DNA of 5,082 nucleotides from Bacteroidia bacterium. Lineage in GTDB: Bacteria; Bacteroidota; Bacteroidia; SpSt-205. The stretch is from assembly GCA_025060275.1 (NCBI GenBank), contig JANXCJ010000140.1, positions 1-5,082 on the forward strand, written 5' to 3'. Each line of letters opens with the position of its first letter. The stretch's first letter is position 1. The translations under genes were made by a program, and so were the position numbers. Shown piece by piece: positions 1-5,082 of the stretch. The notes under the pieces are model-generated. The model was not told where the DNA came from. It saw nothing but the letters and a program-made list of their open reading frames with translations, and made no database searches.

Positions 1-2
1 CA

Positions 3-662
3 GGAGACCTTCTGAATGCCGTTAGCTATGCAGGCTTTCCTTTTGCCGTAAATGGCTATACGGCTCTGGCTGGCACGGCAGTGTATGGGCTGCGGCAGGC
101 AGGTGCAACTAATACATGGGGTGCGATCCAAGGCGAGGAGCGGTCGGGTACAGCGAATGCCTCTGGTGTCGTCGGTGATGCAGGGAGCAATAATCAGAGA
201 GGCGTTTTCGGGATCAAACCAAATGCTGGTTTCTCGGGTTTTGGTGGGCTTTTTGTCAATGACCTGGGCTATACAGGGGGATTTTACAATGTTTCAGATG
301 GAAGATATAAGAAGGATGTTATTCCTCTCAAAGAAGTCCTTCCTGCCCTCCTTTCCCTCCAAGCCTATCGCTATCACTACACGCTGGATATCTTAGGCGG
401 GGATGAGCGTTACTACTATGGGTTTATGGCGGACGAGGTAGAAAGACTTTTTCCCGATTTAGTAGCGGAGAAGGATTTTGGGGCGCCGCGGCGGCGCTCA
501 GGCCCTCCCCTCGGTCCTTCGGAGCTTCGCCTCAAAGCCGTAAGTACTATCTCGCTTATTCCTATCCTTGTGGAGGCTATCAAGGAACAGCAGGCGCAGA
601 TAGAGGCGCTTCGCCAGGAGCTGGAGAAGCTCCGAAAGAAGGTTTCCTCTGCTCAGGAATAA
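3..662 (+). CDS. Surface/fiber-like protein, C-terminal part, with peptidase S74 auto-processing domain (5' truncated by window)
   Basis: The frame is open from the first bases of the window, so this is the last 219 residues of a longer protein. The GTG at 81 is only an internal codon. The N-terminal visible part is rich in Gly, Ala, Asn and Thr with short repetitive strands, as in trimeric fiber stalks. Residues from about 98 on match the peptidase S74 (intramolecular chaperone) domain: an SDGRYKKD motif, then an L-x-YRY segment and a YYYGFMADEVERLFPDLV-like block. In the family, the Ser and the Lys five residues later drive self-cleavage just before the Ser; here they are at 294-296 and 309-311, so both are kept. 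Cleavage would release about 122 residues. The last 29 residues (573-659) form a charged coiled coil for trimerisation. A GC-rich, Arg/Pro/Gly-rich segment at 480-533 lies between the conserved blocks. In Bacteroidota such domains end large secreted or cell-surface proteins; a phage tail origin is less likely because no phage genes are seen. The exact role is unknown. Confidence 0.85.
   Translation, partial: GDLLNAVSYAGFPFAVNGYTALAGTAVYGLRQAGATNTWGAIQGEERSGTANASGVVGDAGSNNQRGVFGIKPNAGFSGFGGLFVNDLGYTGGFYNVSDGRYKKDVIPLKEVLPALLSLQAYRYHYTLDILGGDERYYYGFMADEVERLFPDLVAEKDFGAPRRRSGPPLGPSELRLKAVSTISLIPILVEAIKEQQAQIEALRQELEKLRKKVSSAQE
483..497. repeat. GC-only inverted repeat inside the S74 coding sequence
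   Basis: GCGCCGC (483-489) and GCGGCGC (491-497) are perfect inverted copies around a single G, with CCGCGG nested at 486-491. They open a 54-base in-frame stretch (480-533) that is about 80% G+C (43 of 54 bases), well above the flanking coding DNA. The stretch encodes an Arg-, Pro- and Gly-rich segment at the link before the last conserved helix. It may be a small mobile or dispersed GC-rich element, but no second copy is present in the window. Confidence 0.5.
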
Positions 663-670
663 AGCTTAAC

Positions 671-748
671 GCAGGGGGTAAGTAGGAGAGCCTGCCCTTC
701 CCTGCGTGCAAGGCAAGCAAAATAATGAAGCCGGGCAGGCTCTCTACC
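671..748 (+). terminator. Long inverted repeat downstream of the S74 gene, possible terminator or attenuator-like structure
   Basis: GAGAGCCTGCCC (686-697) pairs perfectly with GGGCAGGCTCTC (733-744). The stem extends by GTA (682-684) with TAC (745-747) if one G is bulged. The loop is 35 bases. The hairpin begins 20 bases after the stop codon of the S74 gene. There is no T-run after it, so it is not a classical intrinsic terminator. A second stem, GCAGGG (671-676) with CCCTGC (700-705), would enclose the left arm and compete with the long stem. It could be a transcript end, an mRNA-stabilising structure or the edge of a mobile element. Confidence 0.45.
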
Positions 749-859
749 TCTTCAAGTACGAGTCAAGCCCAACTGAACTCCTCTAACTAAAGAGACATTT
801 GTTGGGAATGAACCCCTTAGAGTTTTCGGTCAGTTAGCGAATGTGCCAGCTATCTCTGA

Positions 860-1239
860 GAGCAGTGCAAGCAAGCCATTATACAGTTTGATAAGGGCTT
901 TGAGAGAGAGGACTTTGTTTAGCGTAAAATCCGCAGGAAATATCTCCTAAGCTGGCAAAAGGGGGTAGTTGCCCGCCTTTTGGTACAAGTCCTTTTTTAT
1001 GTAGCTGAGAAACATGGAAAACTAATTTCTCAGAAAAGTAAGTACTGGAAGGAACTACCGAAGCGGGCTAAGCGGCGGCTGGAAGGAGTATATATTACTG
1101 GAAGATTAGCCTATTCGTTTGAGAAAGGGCTTCACTTGATGTCAGAGTCCTCTACCAAACTCAGGAAGACTTAGAAGAACAGATAGGATACTCTAAGCCT
1201 CTGAAGGAGCCTCTACGGAAACTTTTTGATGTACCCTAA
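860..1239 (+). pseudogene. Decayed coding-like region, possibly a transposase remnant
   Basis: After a TGA at 857-859, one frame reads through residues such as QFDKGFEREDF, hits a TAG at 920-922, and continues open to 1174 with a basic, coding-like stretch (KSKYWKELPKRAKRRLEG, then ITGRLAYSFEKG). From 1123-1137 onward the next frame looks like the natural continuation (VLYQTQEDLEEQIGYSKPLK) and ends at TAA 1237-1239. One premature stop plus one frameshift in a plausible reading suggests a broken gene. The basic composition and the LAYSFEKG block loosely recall the C-terminal region of ISL3-type DDE transposases, but I see no DDE motif and cannot confirm a family. The segment 980-1174, read alone, would be a 64-residue ORF with a TTG start; I do not consider it intact. 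Confidence 0.35.
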
Positions 1240-1300
1240 GGTAGCACATCTGTAGTGATGGTGCATGAAAACTCTTCACAGTCTCTCTCGGACTCAAGCA

Positions 1301-1340
1301 TCTGACACAGAAAGGTGTAAGTACACGCCTCTGTGTCAGA
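1301..1340. repeat. Strong hairpin (perfect 10-bp arms plus 6-bp inner stem)
   Basis: TCTGACACAG (1301-1310) and CTGTGTCAGA (1331-1340) are perfect inverted copies. Inside, AGGTGT (1313-1318) pairs with ACGCCT (1325-1330) through one G·U, leaving a two-base bulge and a six-base loop, AAGTAC. The outer sequence GTCTCTCT (1281-1288) can also pair with AGAGAGAC (1338-1345), giving an alternative fold. There is no T-run. It could be part of a small RNA, a terminator-like element or a remnant of a small transposable element. Confidence 0.55.
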
Positions 1341-1354
1341 GAGACGCTCATTAG

Positions 1355-1516
1355 TGGAATACTAGCTCTGTGGCTAGTCTAAATGGGATTTTGCTTAATA
1401 ACATAGCTCGGACGATACTAGCGCAGGCTTATGCCCTCTTGGTACTTGATAGTCTCTATGATTTGACTATGCCAAAAGGCTACTTGGAGAAATGTATTGG
1501 TTATAGGGCCACCTGA
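1355..1516 (+). pseudogene. Short open fragment, coding-like, probably remnant
   Basis: This stop-to-stop fragment of 53 codons carries a hydrophobic helical run (NNIARTILAQAYALLVLD) followed by SLYDLTMPKGYLEKCIGY. It has no ATG near its 5' end and no partner ORF directly up- or downstream. It lies on the same strand as the broken region at 860-1239 and could be a further piece of the same decayed gene. I recognise no family. Chance openness is possible at this length. Confidence 0.2.
1361..1378. repeat. Small perfect hairpin
   Basis: ACTAGC (1361-1366) and GCTAGT (1373-1378) are perfect inverted copies with a six-base loop, TCTGTG. It lies 20 bases after the larger hairpin ending at 1340, so the two could form one structured region. 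No function can be assigned. Confidence 0.35.
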
Positions 1517-1634
1517 GAGTGCAATAGGAAGTAGAGTCATAAGCGCTTCAGAATGAAAACATAGGGTGTCAATTTTCTCCAAGAAGCTGAGCCATAAAAA
1601 GTTGAAGCTTAAGCAGACTTAGCTTAGGAGTGGT

Positions 1635-1665
1635 GTAGCTTTGCCCCATGGGGGTGTGGAGCTAC
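1635..1665. repeat. Nested palindrome
   Basis: GTAGCT (1635-1640) and AGCTAC (1660-1665) are inverted copies around the perfect ten-base palindrome CCCCATGGGG (1644-1653). The nested arrangement gives a long cruciform- or hairpin-prone site in otherwise non-coding DNA. It may be a regulatory or mobile-element site; nothing more specific can be read from the sequence. Confidence 0.4.
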
Positions 1666-1938
1666 TCTAATTCCTCTCACTTCCTCAAAGGTCTACCACT
1701 TTGACGCCTATCCAAAGGTGAGGCTCAGGTGAGAAAAGGGAGAGCCCCAGTCAAGATGAGCTTAGGGAGCACGCTGAGGCTTCTTCCCAAACCTTATAGC
1801 ACCTGAAAAAGCATCTGAGTTATGTAAAAAAGGGCTGTTCAGTCAGAAGAAAGTTAGTGTGCTTACCTTTGTGATGTCATGCGAGCTTGGGGTTTCTATA
1901 CAGGGGGTAGAATTTATACGCTGGTTTCTTTGAGGTGT

Positions 1939-1946
1939 TACGTTTG
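1939..1946 (+). promoter_or_regulatory. Candidate Bacteroidota -7 promoter element
   Basis: TACGTTTG matches the Bacteroidota housekeeping -7 consensus TAnnTTTG exactly. No good TTG-type -33 element lies about 19-21 bases upstream, which lowers confidence. If real, it would start a transcript near 1953 covering the small ORF at 1964 and the outer-membrane protein gene at 2138, with a leader of about 185 bases for the latter. A second near match, TAAGTTTA (2087-2094), lies closer to that gene. Confidence 0.25.
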
Positions 1947-1963
1947 GCAGTCATTTTACTCGG

Positions 1964-2089
1964 ATGCTTCTCATGGTTTCTTGGTGCCTGCCGCAGATTT
2001 TTACCCGTCTCTCTAAGTCGCGATGGATAGGCGAGAGTGGATTGGCGCATGAAAATCCCTATATCTGCAAGTGGAAGGAAAATATCTAA
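1964..2089 (+). CDS. Possible 41-residue small ORF, unknown
   Basis: An ATG 18 bases after the candidate -7 element opens a frame of 41 codons ending in TAA. The product begins with a short hydrophobic run (MLLMVSWCLPQ) and then becomes polar and basic (TRLSKSRW). The start could be read as a short leader or lipoprotein-like signal, but the hydrophobic part is too short to be convincing. It ends 48 bases before the barrel gene on the same strand. No family is recognised, and it may be a chance frame. Confidence 0.15.
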   Translation: MLLMVSWCLPQIFTRLSKSRWIGESGLAHENPYICKWKENI

Positions 2090-2094
2090 GTTTA

Positions 2095-2108
2095 TACCAA
2101 ATATGGTA
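2095..2108. promoter_or_regulatory. Short dyad upstream of the outer-membrane protein gene
   Basis: TACCA (2095-2099) and TGGTA (2104-2108) are inverted around AATA in an AT-rich tract, 29 bases before the ATG at 2138. The position suits an operator or a leader hairpin of the barrel gene. The dyad is short and could be chance. Confidence 0.2.
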
Positions 2109-2137
2109 AATAAATTGTCAGTTAAGTCCAGCGTATC

Positions 2138-3679
2138 ATGATAAATGTTTTACAGGTTAGCCTACTTAAAGATGATATTATCCCTACGAGGACTTTCGTG
2201 AGCGTTCTTTTGGTAGCTGGTCATACTATCTTCTCGGTACATCTTTGTGGTCAGGATGTTTCTGATAGCTTGGGCTTGGCTCGTCCAGAGGCTTATCCAG
2301 AACCGCCCTTTTTCATACATCCGCTCAAGCGCCTAAGCGATCAGGAGCTGAGGGAGAAACGAGAAGGTACTTTCGTAACAGGGCTTCCCCGCTGGGAGTA
2401 CGATCCGATACGCGGCTTTGGGATTGGTGCAGAGGGATTTCTTTATGTGAATAAAACACGCAAAGACCCCTTTTTCGCATATACCCCCTACCGGTATCGG
2501 ATAGACATGAATGTCTTCATCTTTCAGAATACCCGCTATCATTTAGTAGGGAATTTTGATGCGCCATTTCTGGGAGATGCTCCCTATCGGATGCGAGCCA
2601 ATATTGAGATTATTCGTGATCCTGATGCACAGTACTGGGGAATTGGTCGCAAGCATCTTTTTCAGGCTCTTATAGCTCCTGCTCGCAGCTCTGGAGAGGT
2701 TCCAAGGACATTTCAGCGAGTAAATGCATATGAAGAAGCCCTGTCTGAGGCTTTCTTAGGCTCAGATGGGAGGTATTATACAGACGAAAACTATACGCGC
2801 ATGCTTTTAGAATCTCAGTTATATAATGTTGGTTTTGAGCGACTTTTGGCGGGGGGGCGACTACGGCTTTTCGTTGGATATGAAGTGGATTTGACTCGGT
2901 TTCGTAGCCATGCGGGCAGACGATTCAAGGTAGCTGGTCCTGACGGAGAAGTAGTGGAGGCCATTCAGCGACGCACTCGTTTGGATGAAGAGGTAGCCGA
3001 TGGAACCTGGACTCAACTCAGTCTCACGGGCTATGAGGAAAGTCGCCGTTGGTGGGTTTCAAGCATTTTAGCTTGGGCAGTGATGTATGACACCCGAGAT
3101 TTAGAGCCAGACCCAACGCATGGGGTATTTTTAGAGTATTCACATGAGCTTCAAGCGCCATGGCTCGGGGGTGACTTTCGTCAAAATAAATTTATGGTGC
3201 AGACGGTAGGGTTTTATACGCCGCTGCGGTGGGGGCGCTGGGGGCGGCTCACTCTTGCAGGACTTGCGGCTTTTGGATACATCTGGGGGTCCCGTATCAA
3301 CTTCATTGAACTTTATGATATTTCTAGCCAAGCCGAAGCGGGAGGTATTCTTGTGCTCGGGGGTGCGCGATCGGTTCGGGGCTTCCGAGAGAGTCGCTTC
3401 GTGGCTCCAGCTGTGGCACAGGTCAATTTAGAACTGCGGACCCATCTTTATGGCTTTCGCCTATTGCGGCAGGATTGGATCATCGGTACAGTAACCTTCT
3501 ATGACATGGGGAGTATCTGGGATAACCTTCGTCAAATCAAATCTTCCACACAAGGATGGATAGGCGCCCCTGGCGCTGGCTTGCGCCTCGCGTGGAATCA
3601 AAGTACTATTCTTCGCTGGGACATTGCCCGCAGCCGCGAAGGAACTCAAACTTTTTTCGCTTTTCAGCATATCTTCTAA
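2138..3679 (+). CDS. Outer-membrane beta-barrel protein of the Omp85/BamA surface-antigen superfamily, with N-terminal DUF5982-like domain
   Basis: The 513-residue product is complete. Residues 18-38 (basic Arg, then VSVLLVAGHTIFSVHLCG) look like a signal peptide, with the mature protein starting near Gln39. The ATG at 2138 is preferred because later in-frame starts would remove the basic residues before the hydrophobic core. Residues about 72-175 (EKREGTFVTGLP, FAYTPYRYRI, FDAPFLGDAPYRMRA, YWGIGRKH) match DUF5982, which in Bacteroidota precedes BamA-like barrels. The rest is an Omp85 C-terminal barrel: YDTRDLEPDPTHGVFLEY at 317-334, and GGARSVRGFRE at about 408-418 with the VRGF motif (413-416) that plugs the pore from loop 6 in BamA/TamA. 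The chain ends in Phe513 after alternating aromatics (TFFAFQHIF), a typical outer-membrane insertion signal. No POTRA domains are present and the length is below BamA (about 800), so it is not the assembly factor itself. Its role may be transport or insertion of an unknown substrate. Confidence 0.88.
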   Translation: MINVLQVSLLKDDIIPTRTFVSVLLVAGHTIFSVHLCGQDVSDSLGLARPEAYPEPPFFIHPLKRLSDQELREKREGTFVTGLPRWEYDPIRGFGIGAEGFLYVNKTRKDPFFAYTPYRYRIDMNVFIFQNTRYHLVGNFDAPFLGDAPYRMRANIEIIRDPDAQYWGIGRKHLFQALIAPARSSGEVPRTFQRVNAYEEALSEAFLGSDGRYYTDENYTRMLLESQLYNVGFERLLAGGRLRLFVGYEVDLTRFRSHAGRRFKVAGPDGEVVEAIQRRTRLDEEVADGTWTQLSLTGYEESRRWWVSSILAWAVMYDTRDLEPDPTHGVFLEYSHELQAPWLGGDFRQNKFMVQTVGFYTPLRWGRWGRLTLAGLAAFGYIWGSRINFIELYDISSQAEAGGILVLGGARSVRGFRESRFVAPAVAQVNLELRTHLYGFRLLRQDWIIGTVTFYDMGSIWDNLRQIKSSTQGWIGAPGAGLRLAWNQSTILRWDIARSREGTQTFFAFQHIF

Positions 3680-3725
3680 GTTCCCTCCTATCCATTACCC
3701 AAGAGCTTGACTCCAACTCTCCATC

Positions 3726-3751
3726 CCTTGTATAGTTTTGGCTGTATAAGG
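3726..3751. terminator. Hairpin between convergent genes, possible bidirectional transcript end
   Basis: CCTTGTATAG (3726-3735) pairs over all ten positions with CTGTATAAGG (3742-3751), including two G·U pairs, around a six-base loop TTTTGG. It sits between the end of the barrel gene (3679) and the end of the convergent sigma factor gene (3789), the expected place for a shared terminator. No T-run follows on either strand, so classical intrinsic termination is uncertain. Confidence 0.4.
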
Positions 3752-3788
3752 TGTATTCCCGGTGAAGTGGACGGACTGCATGCCTTTC

Positions 3789-4337
3789 TCATTCCTCTCC
3801 TAGCCAACTTCGTAGGGCTTTCCAGACTCGCTGGCGAACTTGATAAATATGAGCCTTGACAGTATTCTCCTTGATGCCTAGTTTCTGAGCTACTTCTTTA
3901 TAGGAGAGGCTACTCTGCCATACAGTCTGAAACACAGTTTTCTGCATGGGAGGCAAAGCTGAGACAGTTTTTTCTACTTCTTGCAAAAGTCTCGTGTAAT
4001 TGGGCAAAGGCTCGCCTGCTGGCTCTTCCCACTCTTCTGAATCTTTCCATAGCCAAGGTAAAAGGGGGCTAGCCTTTCTGCGTTGGAGGGTACGCAGCGC
4101 TTCTCTTCGGGCGATGGTGTATAACCAGCTTGAGAAGGCTGCTTCTCCCCTGAAAGTATGGCAGTATTTCCATGCTTTGAGAAAGATTTCCTGTACAATA
4201 TCTTCTACTTCTTCTGGGTCTTTTATCCAATAGGCTACCCAGCGCTTCACTTGAGCATAGTGTGTGCGAGTCAGCTCTTCAAAGGCTTCTAAGCGGGTCT
4301 CTTCTAACTGAAGGCGCTCCCAGATTGTTTCTTTCAT
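3789..4337 (-). CDS. ECF-type RNA polymerase sigma factor (sigma-70 family, RpoE-like)
   Basis: The 182-residue length is usual for extracytoplasmic-function sigma factors, which direct RNA polymerase to a limited set of promoters. Region 2 covers about residues 20-88 and contains DPEEVEDIVQEIFLKAW (core-polymerase binding, -10 recognition) and FSSWLYTIARREALRTLQRR. An acidic, Trp/Pro-rich linker follows (about 89-118). Region 4 covers about 122-175 with ALPPMQKTVF and the helix-turn-helix YKEVAQKLGIKENTVKAHI, which reads the -35 element. Region 3 is absent, as expected for ECF. The ATG at 4337 lies 42 bases after the stop of the carboxylase gene on the same strand, so co-transcription is possible. 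No Shine-Dalgarno is evident. No anti-sigma gene follows: the next gene is convergent. The regulon cannot be inferred from the window. Confidence 0.93.
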   Translation of the reverse strand: MKETIWERLQLEETRLEAFEELTRTHYAQVKRWVAYWIKDPEEVEDIVQEIFLKAWKYCHTFRGEAAFSSWLYTIARREALRTLQRRKASPLLPWLWKDSEEWEEPAGEPLPNYTRLLQEVEKTVSALPPMQKTVFQTVWQSSLSYKEVAQKLGIKENTVKAHIYQVRQRVWKALRSWLGEE

Positions 4338-4379
4338 GCGTATAGGGTGAGAGGATACAAGGATATACAGGGTTTAATC
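4338..4379 (-). promoter_or_regulatory. Short spacer before the sigma factor gene
   Basis: The 42-base gap read on the minus strand contains two similar units, TGTATATCC and TTGTATCC, next to each other, and no clear ribosome binding site. No TAnnTTTG element is present. The sigma gene is therefore more likely read from a promoter upstream of or within the carboxylase gene, although an ECF-type autoregulated promoter in the gap cannot be excluded. Confidence 0.2.
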
Positions 4380-5082
4380 CTAAGTCTGTATTACTCCTAC
4401 AGGGAAGGATTGCGGTTCGTAGCCCCACTGCGCTGCCTCTATCATTAGAGAAAGGTATTTGCGAGTCTCGTGGGGATGAATAATCTCGTCTACCCAGAGG
4501 CGTGCAGCAGCATAGAGGGGACTCATTTGCTTCTCATAGCGGCTACGAATCTCTTCTAAGAGCTTTTTTTCCTCTTCTTGGGTGAGCTTTTGTCCCTTCT
4601 TGTATGTCTGGAGAAGTGTGTGAGCTGCTTGAGTACCGCCCATTACTGCGATACGGGCAGTAGGCCATGCGACCATGAGCCTTGGGTCATAAGCTCGTCC
4701 GCACATCGCATAATTCCCTGCCCCATATGAATTTCCTACTACTATCGTATATTTAGGCACTACACTGTTTGCTACAGCATTTACCATCTTAGCTCCATCT
4801 TTGATGATACCCCCCTGTTCGGAGCGAGTGCCTACCATAAAACCTGTTACATCCTGCAAGAAAACTATAGGAATCTGCTTTTGATTGCAATTCAAAATAA
4901 AGCGAGTAGCTTTGTCTGCCGAGTCAGAATAGATGACTCCACCGAATTGCATTTCGCCTCGTCCTGACTTTACGACGCTGCGCTGATTAGCTACTATGCC
5001 GACAGGCCAGCCTTCTATATAGGCATAACCTGTGATTATAGTCTTTCCATAGCCGGCTTTATACTCTACGAAGGAGTTCTCA
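4380..5082 (-). CDS. Acyl-CoA carboxylase carboxyltransferase (beta) subunit, C-terminal part (5' end beyond window)
   Basis: The frame is open to the window edge; the ATG at 4952 is internal (methionine of a GEMQFGG block). The visible 233 residues are roughly the last 45% of a beta subunit that is usually 510-545 residues. The protein transfers the carboxyl group from biotin to an acyl-CoA such as propionyl-, methylcrotonyl- or acetyl-CoA, in the cytoplasm. Visible family blocks, in order: YGKTIITGYAYIEGWPVGIV, then IPIVFLQDVTGFMVG, GGIIKDGAKMVNAVA, GNSYGAGNYAMCGRAYDPR (glycine-rich active-site region), WPTARIAVMGGTQAA, and the C-terminal DEIIHPHETRKYL. The NQRSVVKSGRGEMQFGGVIYSDSADK connection is the form I associate with Bacteroidota acyl-CoA carboxylases. 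MccB-like and PccB-like substrate preference cannot be separated here. A biotin-carboxylase or BCCP partner is not in the window. The stop lies 42 bases before the sigma factor gene. Confidence 0.93.
   Translation of the reverse strand, partial: ENSFVEYKAGYGKTIITGYAYIEGWPVGIVANQRSVVKSGRGEMQFGGVIYSDSADKATRFILNCNQKQIPIVFLQDVTGFMVGTRSEQGGIIKDGAKMVNAVANSVVPKYTIVVGNSYGAGNYAMCGRAYDPRLMVAWPTARIAVMGGTQAAHTLLQTYKKGQKLTQEEEKKLLEEIRSRYEKQMSPLYAAARLWVDEIIHPHETRKYLSLMIEAAQWGYEPQSFPVGVIQT

Larger units (their letters stand above)
1240..2137. other. Gene-poor region with hairpins and short broken frames
   Basis: Together with 760-859 this makes about 1.4 kb without a convincing intact gene. All six frames are frequently interrupted; the longest open pieces are about 40-66 codons and none matches a family I recognise. 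The region holds the hairpins at 1301-1340, 1361-1378 and 1635-1665. It shows no CRISPR repeats, no tRNA T-loop signature, and no tmRNA, RNase P or SRP RNA motif that I can see. The probable content is decayed DNA left of the barrel gene plus that gene's upstream regulatory region. Confidence 0.5.

Noticed and set aside
52..396. 114-codon plus-strand frame overlapping the S74 gene
   Set aside because: It is a shadow of the S74 reading frame with no family signature and an unnatural composition.
81..662. S74 protein starting at the GTG at 81
   Set aside because: The frame is open to base 3 with the same composition upstream, so the true start lies outside the window.
1418..1618. Minus-strand open stretch of 66 codons (ATG at 1540)
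   Set aside because: No family signal, no start context, and it overlaps the plus-strand fragment at 1355-1516; openness of this length occurs by chance.
1296..1818. Direct repeat AAGCATCTGA at 1296-1305 and 1809-1818
   Set aside because: A ten-base match at this distance in a 1.4 kb region is about what chance gives, and the flanks do not match.
760..2137. tRNA, tmRNA, RNase P RNA, SRP RNA, group II intron or CRISPR array in the gene-poor region
   Set aside because: No T-loop, CCA end, intron domain V or regularly spaced repeats were seen on either strand.
2333..3670. Three minus-strand frames of 63-69 codons inside the barrel gene
   Set aside because: They lie wholly antisense to a well-supported gene and show no domain features.
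4000..4233. Plus-strand 77-codon frame and a minus-strand 74-codon frame inside the sigma factor gene
   Set aside because: Both are shadows of the sigma factor reading frame.

Overview
The window most likely comes from a member of the Bacteroidota. The evidence is a BamA-like outer-membrane barrel with the N-terminal domain usual in that phylum (DUF5982, recognised from memory), a peptidase S74 'tail fiber' C-terminus of the type common on Bacteroidota surface proteins, a Bacteroidota-style acyl-CoA carboxylase beta subunit, and the absence of clear Shine-Dalgarno sequences at the starts. No rRNA, tRNA or CRISPR array is visible, and the genus cannot be told.

Layout. (1) Bases 1-662 hold the 3' part of a large surface or fiber-like protein on the + strand, ending in a peptidase S74 auto-processing domain and a coiled coil. 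The domain is interrupted in frame by a very GC-rich segment. (2) Just downstream, at about 671-748, lies a long inverted repeat with a competing alternative stem. (3) Bases 760-2137 form a 1.4 kb stretch with no convincing intact gene. It holds coding-like fragments broken by stops and frameshifts, probably a decayed gene and possibly an insertion sequence, plus several strong hairpins. One small candidate ORF sits behind a Bacteroidota-like -7 element. (4) Bases 2138-3679 encode a complete 513-residue outer-membrane beta-barrel of the Omp85/BamA surface-antigen superfamily without POTRA domains. (5) A hairpin at 3726-3751 separates this gene from the convergent minus-strand genes. (6) On the minus strand, the 3' part of an acyl-CoA carboxylase carboxyltransferase gene (4380-5082, cut by the window edge) is followed after 42 bases by a complete ECF sigma factor gene (3789-4337).

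How the genes relate. The carboxylase and the sigma factor share a strand and lie close together, so they may be co-transcribed, but no functional link is obvious. No anti-sigma gene follows the sigma factor. The S74 protein and the Omp85-like protein are both predicted to be surface-associated, but 1.5 kb of gene-poor DNA separates them. I see no strong evidence of a new multi-gene system. The most unusual parts are the GC-rich in-frame insert in the S74 domain and the hairpin-rich decayed region at 760-2137.
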